The notes beneath the pieces are model-generated. The model was given only the letters and a program-made list of their open reading frames with translations. It was not told where the DNA came from and made no database searches. Both the position numbers and the translations under genes were made by a program. DNA of 58,477 bases from Prevotella sp. S7-1-8. GTDB lineage: Bacteria; Bacteroidota; Bacteroidia; Bacteroidales; Bacteroidaceae. Each line of letters starts with the position of its first letter. Position 1 is the stretch's first letter. This document shows positions 17,341 through 25,810 of this stretch, in pieces. The stretch lies in the NCBI RefSeq assembly GCF_000758925.1, contig NZ_JRNC01000003.1, forward strand, positions 1-58,477, in the 5' to 3' direction.

Positions 17341-17380
17341 GCCGTTCGGTACGCATGAGACGCGCCGAACGGCATTTGTT
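17341..17380. terminator. Bidirectional intrinsic terminator
   Basis: GCCGTTCGG (17341-17349) pairs perfectly with CCGAACGGC (17365-17373). Six As precede it, giving a T6 tract on the minus strand, and ATTTGTTTATT follows on the plus strand. It lies between the HU/smalltalk unit and the convergent BspA/small-peptide unit and can end both, best on the minus strand. Confidence 0.82.
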
Positions 17381-17417
17381 TATTGACAATCGCCTAATTT
17401 AATTTGTCAAACCGCAC

Positions 17418-17636
17418 TTATATTTTACCATCGAAGTTGTCGTCCCACATGTTGTCTTCCAGCTCAAAACGCTTGGCGTTGCCGTCGCCCGTGGCCGGGG
17501 TTTGTTCGTCTATGGGTATGCTTCTGTTATCCATCACGCCATAGCTCGCGCCCATCTTGATGACGTTGACGCGTGGCATGGCGTAAGCGCGCTTGCCGTT
17601 CGCGCGCGCCTTGTTGTTTGTGCTCTCTGTTTTCAT
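17418..17636 (-). CDS. Small Prevotella-type acidic-tail peptide
   Basis: 72 residues: a basic N-terminus with several Lys and Arg, then Y-A-M-P-R-V-N-V-I-K-M-G-A-S-Y-G-V, then an acidic tail (F-E-L-E-D-N-M-W-D-D-N-F-D). Small proteins with a Y/M-x-x-P-x-x-x-V-I core, a short small-residue segment and an Asp/Glu-Trp-Asp tail are frequent in Prevotella next to secreted proteins. Their function is not established. It begins 6 bp after the stop codon of the BspA-like gene and shares its terminator, so they are one transcription unit. Confidence 0.72.
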   Translation of the reverse strand: MKTESTNNKARANGKRAYAMPRVNVIKMGASYGVMDNRSIPIDEQTPATGDGNAKRFELEDNMWDDNFDGKI

Positions 17637-17642
17637 ATTGCG

Positions 17643-19976
17643 TTATTTTGCTATTTTCTTTCCTTTGATTACATAGACGCCGCTGGGCAGGGTGTCGAAG
17701 CTCGCGCCTACGTAGCGCCCATCAAGCGTGTAGATGCGCCGCGCGCCTTTCAACGCCTCGTCTTGCCGCAAGCGGTCCATCCCCATTGTCTCGTCTTCCA
17801 TAAGGACGAAGAAGTGCTTGGCATTGCTCGGAGCATTGTTCTTTGGTTGGATGTAGCCACGGAATGGTGCCGCTGTGGCTGGCTTCATTGGCTTCGCGTT
17901 GCCAACGAGAGCCGCTGTCTTGTGCACTTTCCGCCATACGTCTATCCCTTTGCTGTCCGTGTTCAGCAACCAAGTGTTGAGATTGGCAGCCAATTCATTG
18001 TCAAGTCGCTCGGTGCCGCCCACGAAGTGGAAGTCCTGTTTAGGCTCAACAGCTTTATAACCTTGCGGCTTGAGCGTGCCGGCATAGACGTTGCGAAAAG
18101 CGGAAGTTGAAGGTGTCTCGGCGACTTCATTGCCATCATCATTTACCTTGACAGTACTACCCGACGCCGCAATCTCCACGTCAGTGGCGCCAAATTCCTT
18201 TGAGTTATGTTCCTTTCCGTCCACAACGCGCAGCAAGTAAGGCTTGTTGGCATCGAGCATGCTTTCATCAGGAATGGAACGGAACAAGTAATATTGCGTG
18301 TATTCCTTTTCTCCCTGAACAGGTGGGATGCAGTTGTCTTTCAGGTGTAGCTCGTAAGCGCGGATGCCTTTCGGCAATTTAACCTTGTAGGGCAGCAGCA
18401 TGGTGAAGCAGTTCTTGCCGTCTTTCATGCCAGAGAAGTCACGATAGTTGGTGAGGGGCATTATTCCGCCATCTTCATCCTCTTCAAAAAAGAAAAAATC
18501 TCCATAATCATATGTTTTCGAGTCGTCAATATCCCACAACCAGTTCCAATCAGCGTAGCGAATCTTGCTTTGCTCTTCTCCCATTGGATCTGCGTCTACC
18601 TTCCATTTATTGTAGACAGCCTCGTTAGCCGTGAACTTTACGGGGAACTCGAAGTCGGCGCCATCCTGCACGCTCAGTTTAGCGCATGTGCCATCACTCT
18701 TTACAAAGTTCACGTCCTCTCCATCCTTGAAAGCGAAGTCCACGCCTTGGGGAAGGTAAACGATGGTGCGCGACAGCAATCCATTTGCGAAGTTAGCCTG
18801 CGTGTTTTGGTCATGCCGTGTCAATGTTTTATTATTTACCGCAGGGGCTTTTAGCGTATGTAGGTCAACGTACTCCAATAAAGGACAGTTGTTAAACACG
18901 CTATTGCCTATCTTGCAGCCGTCTGTTCCTTCCCATTTAATCCCTGAAAAACCAGTGTGATCAAAGGCAAAATCTTTTATCACTTTCACTTTATTGGATA
19001 GAATCAAGTCGCCCCTTAAATTCCAACATTGTAAAAAAGCGTTTTTCCCTATACTTTCCACTTCCGGAATGTTCATGGAGGTAAGGCTAAAGCAGCGTCT
19101 GAAAGCGTCGTCTTGAACACTTTTTACCGAGGCTGGGATAGTGATGTCTTTCAAGTCTCCACAAAAAGAGAACATGGCTTCAGGAACTGTCGTGATGCCA
19201 TCCTGCAGGATTGCTTCTGTCAAGTTATAGCAATCGCCAAAGGCTACGTTACCGGAGTTGTTCTCGTAATATATCGACGATTTTTTTTCTTTGGGCAAAT
19301 CGAACAACAGCTTATAACCTGCCAATGACGCATCTAGTTTTTTTCCTATATTTGCGGAAACCGGAACCGTCACGGTTTTCAGCTGGGAGCAATGCCTGAA
19401 ACACATAGTTCCCAAGAATGTCACGTTTGGTATCTTGAGCGTTTTCATGCCGATGCATGACAAAAAGGCTGCATTGCCTATTGCCGTTGCGCCAGGGATG
19501 TTGACCTCTGTCAAACCGCTACCACGGAATGCCTGTTGTTCAATAGCCTTCAAGGATTTTGGGAAATTGATTTTTTGCAATGATTTTGTCATGAAAAACG
19601 CTTTGTATCCAATTTTTGTGATGCCTTCAGGAAGTTTCACCTCCGTGATGTTTTCTCTCTGCAAAGCCCTTTCGCCTATCTCGGTCACCCTCCATTCTTT
19701 ACCCTCGTGAATGACAGGTTTGGTGAAATCTAATGTTCCACTCAACTGATTATCGTAGGCATACTCGTTATTTCCAGCACCCTCGGTTTCTTGTGTAAAT
19801 TTTCTTTTGGACTCTACGCTGATGGTTTTTTTCGTTGCATCCAACACTTTGTAAACCAGACCGCCTGCTTCGAATTCATCGACAGCCCTTTGCGCCACCA
19901 TTGGCAGGGTCATCATCAGGAGCAAAACGAGGAACATGCCGCGTCGTTTAGTCTTAAGCCTGTAAAGTTGTTTCAT
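17643..19976 (-). CDS. BspA-type leucine-rich-repeat (LRR_5) secreted surface protein
   Basis: 777 residues. Signal peptide M-K-Q-L-Y-R-L-K-T-K-R-R-G then hydrophobic core to M-V-A-Q (about 29 residues). Residues 80-400 hold LRR_5 repeats of the treponemal/BspA kind (for example I-G-E-R-A-L, I-T-K-I-G-Y-K-A-F, L-K-A-I-E-Q-Q-A-F-R-G-S-G-L, D-A-F-R-R-C-F-S-L). A non-repeat region of about 300 residues follows. The C-terminus is R-I-Y-T-L-D-G-R-Y-V-G...S-G-V-Y-V-I-K-G-K-K-I-A-K, the shared Prevotella terminal motif. BspA proteins of oral Bacteroidales bind host matrix proteins and other bacteria (known for the family). An 11-G tract lies 164 bp upstream of the ATG and may cause on/off switching. 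Confidence 0.9.
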   Translation of the reverse strand: MKQLYRLKTKRRGMFLVLLLMMTLPMVAQRAVDEFEAGGLVYKVLDATKKTISVESKRKFTQETEGAGNNEYAYDNQLSGTLDFTKPVIHEGKEWRVTEIGERALQRENITEVKLPEGITKIGYKAFFMTKSLQKINFPKSLKAIEQQAFRGSGLTEVNIPGATAIGNAAFLSCIGMKTLKIPNVTFLGTMCFRHCSQLKTVTVPVSANIGKKLDASLAGYKLLFDLPKEKKSSIYYENNSGNVAFGDCYNLTEAILQDGITTVPEAMFSFCGDLKDITIPASVKSVQDDAFRRCFSLTSMNIPEVESIGKNAFLQCWNLRGDLILSNKVKVIKDFAFDHTGFSGIKWEGTDGCKIGNSVFNNCPLLEYVDLHTLKAPAVNNKTLTRHDQNTQANFANGLLSRTIVYLPQGVDFAFKDGEDVNFVKSDGTCAKLSVQDGADFEFPVKFTANEAVYNKWKVDADPMGEEQSKIRYADWNWLWDIDDSKTYDYGDFFFFEEDEDGGIMPLTNYRDFSGMKDGKNCFTMLLPYKVKLPKGIRAYELHLKDNCIPPVQGEKEYTQYYLFRSIPDESMLDANKPYLLRVVDGKEHNSKEFGATDVEIAASGSTVKVNDDGNEVAETPSTSAFRNVYAGTLKPQGYKAVEPKQDFHFVGGTERLDNELAANLNTWLLNTDSKGIDVWRKVHKTAALVGNAKPMKPATAAPFRGYIQPKNNAPSNAKHFFVLMEDETMGMDRLRQDEALKGARRIYTLDGRYVGASFDTLPSGVYVIKGKKIAK

Positions 19977-20139
19977 CTTTGAAAAAGTTTATATGTTTTG
20001 TGAATGTTCGGATGTGAGACAGGCGCGAACGGCCCATCGCGCAAGACCGCCCATGGCAATCGTGCGTCACGAAGTGGACTTGCCTTTGCGAACAAGGCAA
20101 GCGAGTGAGGAAAATATGTTAATATAATATAATAAAATA

Positions 20140-20150
20140 GGGGGGGGGGG
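20140..20150. repeat. G11 homopolymer upstream of the BspA-like gene
   Basis: Eleven consecutive Gs, 164 bp before the BspA ATG at 19976. On the minus strand the C tract would fall between a TTG (complement of 20154-20156) and a TA-rich segment, which is the spacer of a possible promoter. Such tracts change length by slippage in many bacteria. Confidence 0.85.
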
Positions 20151-20190
20151 TAACAACATTCGTTAACACTGTTGCCACCATTTTTCCACA

Positions 20191-20671
20191 GTTATTATAC
20201 AAACGTGCGGCATCGGTATATGCGGATACATCGCCCATGCGCTGAAATATAGATTGTTATAAAATATTTGCAAAGATAGATAAAATTATTGTCACAAACA
20301 ACTTTTTGCTAAAATATTTTGCAGATATCAATGTATATGCTAAATACTCTGAAAAAACCGAAATAAAACCGTGGCGGAAAATTGCCACCTTGGCCAAGAG
20401 CGGCCAAACGCCCTTGCGCATAAACCACGAGTCATGAAACGCGAGGTGATAATCGCGCGAAGCGACCGCGCTGTCCAATCCGCGCCGTCAGAAGACCAAC
20501 GACATCCCCACCCGTGACATGACGAAGCCTGCCCCATACAAGGCAAGGCCACCCAAATCCGCCACCGCGCGTGAAACTCGGTGGCGGATTTGGGTGGCGA
20601 GAAAGTCGCCCCTCTCTCTCTCGCCAAGCTCCGCGCGCGTCGTTTGGCGCGCGCGGAGCCCTTGGCGCATG
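20191..20671. other. Intergenic DNA with a perfect 19-bp inverted repeat
   Basis: No gene is supported. The main feature is GCCACCCAAATCCGCCACC (20548-20566) and its exact reverse complement at 20580-20598 with a 13-nt loop, 73 bp past the stop codon of the DUF3408-like gene. It could end the parA operon, although there is no T run, or serve as a protein-binding palindrome. TTTTCCACA at 20182-20190, just outside this stretch, is one base off the E. coli DnaA box; on its own that means little. Confidence 0.6.
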
Positions 20672-21577
20672 TCAAATCAGGCTGCCGCTATACAGCTCTT
20701 TCCTGATCTCCTCCTCATGGTCGTAGATAAAACGGGCCACGATGGAACTGAGTATGGCGGACGTGGGGAACTTTTCCGCGCCGGCATACTTGAGCCTGTC
20801 GAGCACGCTCTTGAGACTCTCGTCTATGTATATGGTGGCGAGACGGCCGCCGCCGGTCTTGTACTGCTGCGCCATGTCGAGGAAAAGCTCCCAGCTGTCC
20901 TTGGAGTCGTCCTTGACAATGTGATACTCTTTCATGGTGTTCTCCTTGGATGGCCTGCCCCTGCCATCGGCTGGCGAGGCGGCTGCCCCTGTCGCGCCGT
21001 CCGAATTGGCAGGGGTATGGCCAGAGGGCGCGGCAGGGTTGTCCGCGCGCTGACGGTCATGGAGAGACGCTGGCGTCACGCGTTCGGCATCCGCGGCACG
21101 TTCCGGGCCATGGCTTGACACCTGCGCTTGCTCTTGCCACGCACGCGATTGGGGCTCTCCATCGGTCGCCACCACGCTGTCATGCCGATCGTTCGCGCTG
21201 TCATCGGGCATGGTGTCGCGGCGTGGTCGCTCCTCCGCCGTCTCGGATTTCGACACGTCGTTACGCATATAGTCTGACACGCCGACAGACGCCTGTGTGG
21301 CGGCAACGTCAGCTGTCGGGCGTTGGGCCGCTCCCCCACCCTCTTCTTCGGCGGCGAGACCGCTTTCTTTTTTCTCAGACACGTTTAATGTTGGCTCGGC
21401 CACCATCGGCTCCTCATGGTCGGCACTCTTGGTCTCTGCCGTTTTTTGCTCTTCGTTTGCGCCATTGGCGTTGTCGTCAATCGTTCGCTTGGCGTAATTA
21501 GACGTACCCTCTTGCAGGTCGTGTACAAGTCCCTGTATTCCTCCGGGAAGCACCACTCTTGTTCTTTTTTTAGCCAT
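20672..21577 (-). CDS. DUF3408-like protein, probable partner of ParA
   Basis: 301 residues in three parts. The N-terminus is basic (M-A-K-K-R-T-R-V-V-L-P-G-G-I-Q-G). Residues about 35-220 form a long, low-complexity, acidic and Ala/Asp-rich linker. The C-terminal domain (about residues 225-301) has R-L-A-T-I-Y-I-D-E-S-L-K-S-V-L-D-R-L, then S-A-I-L-S-S-I-V-A-R-F-I-Y-D-H-E-E-E-I-R. That C-terminal ribbon-helix-helix-like pattern resembles DUF3408 proteins, which follow ParA in Bacteroidetes plasmids and conjugative elements (TraA-TraB arrangement). Likely role: centromere-binding partner of ParA (inference). It lies downstream of parA on the same strand, with a 307-bp gap that is large for an operon. 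Confidence 0.65.
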   Translation of the reverse strand: MAKKRTRVVLPGGIQGLVHDLQEGTSNYAKRTIDDNANGANEEQKTAETKSADHEEPMVAEPTLNVSEKKESGLAAEEEGGGAAQRPTADVAATQASVGVSDYMRNDVSKSETAEERPRRDTMPDDSANDRHDSVVATDGEPQSRAWQEQAQVSSHGPERAADAERVTPASLHDRQRADNPAAPSGHTPANSDGATGAAASPADGRGRPSKENTMKEYHIVKDDSKDSWELFLDMAQQYKTGGGRLATIYIDESLKSVLDRLKYAGAEKFPTSAILSSIVARFIYDHEEEIRKELYSGSLI

Positions 21578-21884
21578 AGGTTTATATTTTTATATATTTA
21601 TATTTTTATATTTATATGCGTCTGCGCAAATATTTAAAAATGCATTTATACTTATGCATTTATATTTGGGGCATCACGCAATTTGCTTTGACGATTTTAT
21701 CATTACACGAGCGTCGTGATACAAGTATGCCAAGCCATGTGCCAACCATTGTCAGCGGGCCTTAATCGTCTGGCCGTATTATCCGCCGCGTCTATTCTAT
21801 AAACAAGCACGACCAAGCGTTTGGCCACGATTTGCCGACAACATGCCAACGCTCTGGCGGGCAACGCGTTGCCCGCGCCCCACC
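21578..21884. other. Gap between parA and the DUF3408-like gene
   Basis: No gene. The part nearest the DUF3408-like start is strongly AT-rich, with repeated tatatttttatat-like blocks (about 21583-21615) and two copies of atgcatttata around 21641-21665. It may hold the downstream gene's own promoter or binding sites for the partition protein. Confidence 0.45.
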
Positions 21885-22550
21885 CTACTCTTTCATGCGA
21901 CGTATCATAAAGTCGAAAGCGGGCTTGACAGCCTCACGTTGCGCCGGCGAAATCTCGAACGTATTGATACGTTTAAGCACCGCCCGCGCGGTGATGCGCG
22001 GCGTCACCGACCCCAGCTGCTTGAAGATGGCGTCTGTCTGTTTCCACATTTTCAGCTCGTCAGCAGTTCCTATGCGAACGTCTATGCGGTTGGGCACGAA
22101 AAACAATTTGGCGTCCATCTCGGGCACCGCGCTGCGTAAGGCGTTGATTACCTGCACGAAAGTGCCCGTAGAATCGAGCGTCTTCTCCTCATACTCGTAT
22201 GGGCACACTATAAAATCAGCCTCCGTGAACATGGGCACCAAACCGTCCTCAGACACGTTGCCCGGCGAGTCGAACAGCACGAAGCCCTCCGTCTCCGAGG
22301 CCGACTCCATGAGTTGGTGCATGGTGTCGGGGTCTTGCACGTCAAAGCCCTGCACCGTGTACGGCTCCTCCACGCCCTCGTATATCTCCATGTCCTTGCG
22401 TCGTTGCATCGAGATAGACTTTTGCAGGTCGGTGTCTATGATGCAAACATCATGCTTTTTCCATGCAAGATAGTTGGCGAAAAGTATGCACAGGGTTGAT
22501 TTTCCCACTCCACCCTTCTGATTGGCGAACACGATCTTGCGATTTTTCAT
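21885..22550 (-). CDS. parA: ParA-type partition ATPase
   Basis: 221 residues with the deviant Walker A motif K-G-G-V-G-K-S-T at residues 12-19, the D-T-D-L-Q motif near residue 40, and L-F-D-S-P-G as switch II/Walker B. It has no N-terminal helix-turn-helix domain, so it is the small ParA type seen on plasmids and conjugative elements, where a separate protein does the DNA binding. ParA binds DNA non-specifically when ATP-bound and moves the partner-bound centromere. It has a strong promoter (22598-22629) and is followed by the DUF3408-like gene. Beside it lies the AT-rich/iteron region, so it likely segregates this replicon. Confidence 0.92.
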   Translation of the reverse strand: MKNRKIVFANQKGGVGKSTLCILFANYLAWKKHDVCIIDTDLQKSISMQRRKDMEIYEGVEEPYTVQGFDVQDPDTMHQLMESASETEGFVLFDSPGNVSEDGLVPMFTEADFIVCPYEYEEKTLDSTGTFVQVINALRSAVPEMDAKLFFVPNRIDVRIGTADELKMWKQTDAIFKQLGSVTPRITARAVLKRINTFEISPAQREAVKPAFDFMIRRMKE

Positions 22551-22597
22551 ATCATCCTATATATTAATGTAAAAAGACAAACAAATATATCCATGTG

Positions 22598-22629
22598 CAA
22601 ATATAAGCATTTTTATTTGTTCAGGCAAA
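22598..22629 (-). promoter_or_regulatory. Promoter of parA
   Basis: Minus strand: TTTG (complement of 22626-22629), 20-bp spacer, TATATTTG (complement of 22598-22605). Expected start near 22591, giving a 40-nt leader. Confidence 0.72.
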
Positions 22630-23470
22630 CATATTTTAAATTAAATATGCCATTAAACATAAATATTTTCAGATATTCAAATTTTAAAATAAAAGATTAT
22701 TTATGCTTTCACATATACATATATAGATATAAACACATTTGTATTTATTTATATATTAAAACAAAGACATCCAAGCCGACGCAAAAGTGACAAAACAACA
22801 CACCAAGACAACAAACCGCTTATAATCAACCGCTTACATATGTATAAATAAATACACATATGTTTATATACACAAACATAGATATACATATATATAAATA
22901 CAACAAAACAAAAACACTAATATATTTATATATACGTAATTTTATATATGGCAATATCAATATATACAAAAAATAAAAATGTCAATATATAAAGAAAGAC
23001 AAATATAAAAAGACAAAAATATAGATATTTAAAAATACACAACTATACATAACTGTTTATATATATAAATAAGAAAATACAAAATCGAAAATATATAAAA
23101 ATAAAAACATACAAAGATAAATATATAAATAAACAAAAAATGCGCAAGAATGTGCGCCGTGGCAAAACAAAAACACGAAAACAGGTGTCACGCACCGAAA
23201 TAGATAAATAAATGTATACGGAAAGATATAAAAACGTACAAAAATAAAAATACAAAAAGATATAAACATACATATTTAAATATATATTTAATTATAAATG
23301 GAGATATATTTAAATATAATACATCTTTTATTTATACATGCTGATATATACATATATAAAAACATAAACAAATATATACGCACGAATATACAACGATGAT
23401 AAAATCGATAACAAAAAGAAAAAATATTTTTTTTCAAAAGATTATTATATCATTATATATGTCTTTAGTT
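22630..23470. other. Extremely AT-rich region, candidate DNA-unwinding element
   Basis: About 0.85 kb made almost only of A and T in short tatata/aaaata runs, apart from a small GC pocket near 23140-23195. The few open frames here are low-complexity (Tyr/Phe/Ile-rich) and not genes. It separates parA from the iteron cluster. AT-rich DNA beside iterons is the usual layout of a replication origin, where strands first melt. Confidence 0.75.
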
Positions 23471-23529
23471 CATTGATATTAGTAGGGTTGTGTAAGTGAT
23501 TGACACACCGTGTCTTACGACTGCGATTG

Positions 23530-23866
23530 GCGACAAGTTAGTAAGGTGGTGCGACATATAGGGAGCATTCGCGCGACATATTAGTAAGTTTGCTGCGACA
23601 TATTAGTAGCATGTTTCAGACGGTGGCGACATATAGGGAGCATCTTGGCGACAAATAGGGAGCATGTCGGTGCGTTTTTGACAATATTTTTACATAATTA
23701 ATACAAAAGCGCAAAATCTTGTTTGTTCCAGCAATCAGGCAGCAAAATATATGTAAAAAAGTGATATTTCTCAACTTGTTTATAATAAGCGCGTTGCGTA
23801 CAAGTGCGACATATTGGTAGGGTAGGGCGTAAACCGAAATCGCAAAGATGGCGACATATAGGGAGT
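23530..23866 (+). repeat. Iteron array: eight direct copies of a 16-bp motif
   Basis: Consensus GCGACATAT-A/T-GGGAGC or GCGACATATTAGTAGC. Copies begin at 23530, 23551, 23573, 23595, 23626, 23648, 23806 and 23851, all in the same direction. Within the main cluster the start-to-start distances are 21, 22, 22, 31 and 22 bp; the last two copies are 45 bp apart. A 21-22 bp period equals two helical turns, so a protein would bind all copies on one face, as replication initiators do on plasmid iterons. The copies fall into two variants, TATAGGGAGC and TATTAGTARG/C. There is no initiator gene beside them in this window. Confidence 0.85.
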
Positions 23867-24388
23867 ATGTTCTTCTTTATTTACAAAAACGATTATACGT
23901 TGAGCCTTTCCCATTATTTACGCGAAATGAATGGCAAGCGCGCGCGTTTTTCCTCCAATTCCTTGCCCAAGCCTAAAAAGATGGCTCAAAGAGCGATTAT
24001 TTTCGGCCGAGGACCTTGCTGGCTCAAAATATTCGAGAAATGAGCAGGCTTTTTTATCAAAAAACAGCATGCGCGGCCATGTTTTTCGCTACATTTGGGC
24101 ACTCAACACCTTCATGCCAATCGGCCCACAAACAGCATACATACATATCCCGAAATATTGAAGCATCAATATTTGTAATACATTTGTAATCATTATGTTA
24201 TACTGTAAAATGCAATTGGTAGCAGCGCCAATCATCCGTCTACCTTGATTAACACTGAAAAACTATCGTGCTCAATTTGTCAGCCCCTCGTCGACAACCA
24301 TTTTTCGTACACTAAAAATGTGCTGAAAAAACAGTCCAAAAAACAGGGACCAACGCCGCGAGTCTTGCCATCGCTATCTAATCACGTA

Positions 24389-24457
24389 GTGATTAGTGCT
24401 CAATCGCACGCCGTTTAAGTATTAAACGCGCCGTGATCGGCGCTCAAACGCGTGGCG
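24389..24457 (+). repeat. Imperfect 25-bp direct repeats and small palindromes
   Basis: Copies at 24389-24413 and 24433-24457 share 18 of 25 positions (core GTGAT, GCTCAA, CGC). They are 44 bp apart (four helical turns). Between them lies CGTTTAAgtaTTAAACG, a 7-bp-arm palindrome, and atcacgtagtgat precedes the first copy. They may be further protein-binding sites of the origin region or operators of yaaA. Confidence 0.5.
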
Positions 24458-24659
24458 ATCGGCGTCTCGTCGCGGCATGCGCGCGCGGCCGCGCCCCTGC
24501 TTTTTTAGAGCGGCCGCCCTCGCTCCATCTTTTTTCGCGCTGCCGCTCGCCGCCGGCGCGCGCCGGGCATGGACGGTTGCCGCCGTGGCGGTGGGCCGCG
24601 CGGCGAAGTGGGGTGGGGCGGCGTGGCGACAAACATGGCAAAAAAGCGCGCCCTCCCGC

Positions 24660-24689
24660 TTGCGCATTGATTTATAGTTGCTATCTTTG
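24660..24689 (+). promoter_or_regulatory. Promoter of yaaA
   Basis: TTG at 24660-24662, 19-bp spacer, TATCTTTG at 24682-24689; the ATG follows at 24717, so the leader is about 20 nt. Confidence 0.7.
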
Positions 24690-24716
24690 TGAAGCAAACA
24701 CATAAATGTCAGAACC

Positions 24717-25502
24717 ATGCAAATCATCATATCGTGCGCCAAGACGATGATCGAGCGCGCCAATCCCCAAGTCGCTCCCATGAGCCGTCCCCGTTTTATG
24801 GCCGAGGCCCAGACCATAGCCGGCGAGATGGCTCGTTGGTCGGCGCAAGACGTGGCGCGAGCGCTGCGTTGCAATTCGCAAATAGCGGCCCAGACCCTTT
24901 TGCGCTATCAAAGTATCGTAGCCCACGCCAGCGAGGCAGCCTCACTGTCTGGCTACGGCATGCCTGCCGCGTTGGCGTACCATGGGCAAGCGTTCAAGCA
25001 CCTCAAGGCCGATACCTTTTTGGCAGGCCAACAAGAATACGCGAACGAGCATTTGTGGATATGCTCATTCTTGTATGGGTTGTTGCGCCCGTTTGACACC
25101 ATCATGCCCTATCGTTTGGAAGGCTCCGTCAGGCTACAGGTAACCGATGGCAAAACGCTCTTCGACTATTGGCGCACGCGCCTCACGAGCGCGCTCATCG
25201 ACAGTGTCAAGGCCGACGACGGCATATTGGTGTTTTTGGCGGCCGAAGAGATGAAACGTCTTTTCGATTGGCGGCGTGTGCAAGAAGAGTTGACAGTGGT
25301 TCAGCCATTGTTCTACGAGGACGAGGGCTCGCGCCTGAAAACGGTCGTCGTGCGCGCCAAGAGTTGCAGGGGCGCCATGACGCGATACATATTGCTCAAC
25401 AGACCATGCACCATCGAGATGTTGCGCGGTTTTGAGCTGGATGGCTATCGGTATAGACCGAACTATGGAGAGGAGCTTTTCCCACATTTTATCAAAGGTT
25501 GA
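24717..25502 (+). CDS. yaaA: Peroxide stress protein YaaA (UPF0246)
   Basis: 261 residues, full length for the family. N-terminus M-Q-I-I-I-S-C-A-K-T-M (family S-P-A-K-T-M/L). Family blocks are A-L-A-Y-H-G-Q-A-F/Y-K, the L-Y-G-L-L-R-P-F-D region, M-P-Y-R-L-E, and a C-terminal G-Y-x-Y. In E. coli YaaA limits free iron during peroxide stress and binds DNA (established there). The next gene is a ferritin, which fits an iron/oxidative-stress neighbourhood. It is the first gene to the right of the iteron region and is transcribed away from it. Confidence 0.93.
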   Translation: MQIIISCAKTMIERANPQVAPMSRPRFMAEAQTIAGEMARWSAQDVARALRCNSQIAAQTLLRYQSIVAHASEAASLSGYGMPAALAYHGQAFKHLKADTFLAGQQEYANEHLWICSFLYGLLRPFDTIMPYRLEGSVRLQVTDGKTLFDYWRTRLTSALIDSVKADDGILVFLAAEEMKRLFDWRRVQEELTVVQPLFYEDEGSRLKTVVVRAKSCRGAMTRYILLNRPCTIEMLRGFELDGYRYRPNYGEELFPHFIKG

Positions 25503-25810
25503 CCACTCTCCAGCCCATCGCCATTCCATCAGAGCGCCGCTCGCCGGTTGTTCGCATGCGTTCTTCACCACGTGCCGGGCGCGAAGCATTTGCCGAGCCC
25601 GTGCGCGGCAAATGTGGCTAAAAAAGCGCGCGAATGCGTTTTTTCAACTATTTTGGCCAAATAATGCCGATTATTTAAAAATTTTTGCTTAATATTGCAA
25701 TCGCGACATTATCTCGGCGGAATTTCATTGGTGAGAACCGCCGTCGACGCCGCGATGGCGTCTCGCCAAGCGGATGTCGTTATATAGAAATTTTCTAAAC
25801 ATAACATATT
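25503..25810. other. Gap before ferritin
   Basis: 308 bp without a gene. The end is AT-rich and should hold the ferritin promoter, but I find no clean -33/-7 pair and no terminator after yaaA. Confidence 0.4.

Noticed and set aside
20182..20190. DnaA box (TTTTCCACA)
   Set aside because: A single site one base off the E. coli consensus and more than 3 kb from the iterons. Chance occurrence is likely.
22593..23273. Short Tyr/Ile/Phe-rich open frames
   Set aside because: They are artefacts of extreme AT content, with repeated low-complexity residues and no start context.
23530..23866. CRISPR array
   Set aside because: Repeats are only 16 bp with spacers of 5-6 bp, the copies vary, and no cas genes are present. 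Spacing by helical turns fits iterons.
23804..24161. Possible replication initiator fragment
   Set aside because: The frames include iteron copies and show no winged-helix or Rep_3 motif. I could not find an initiator gene here.
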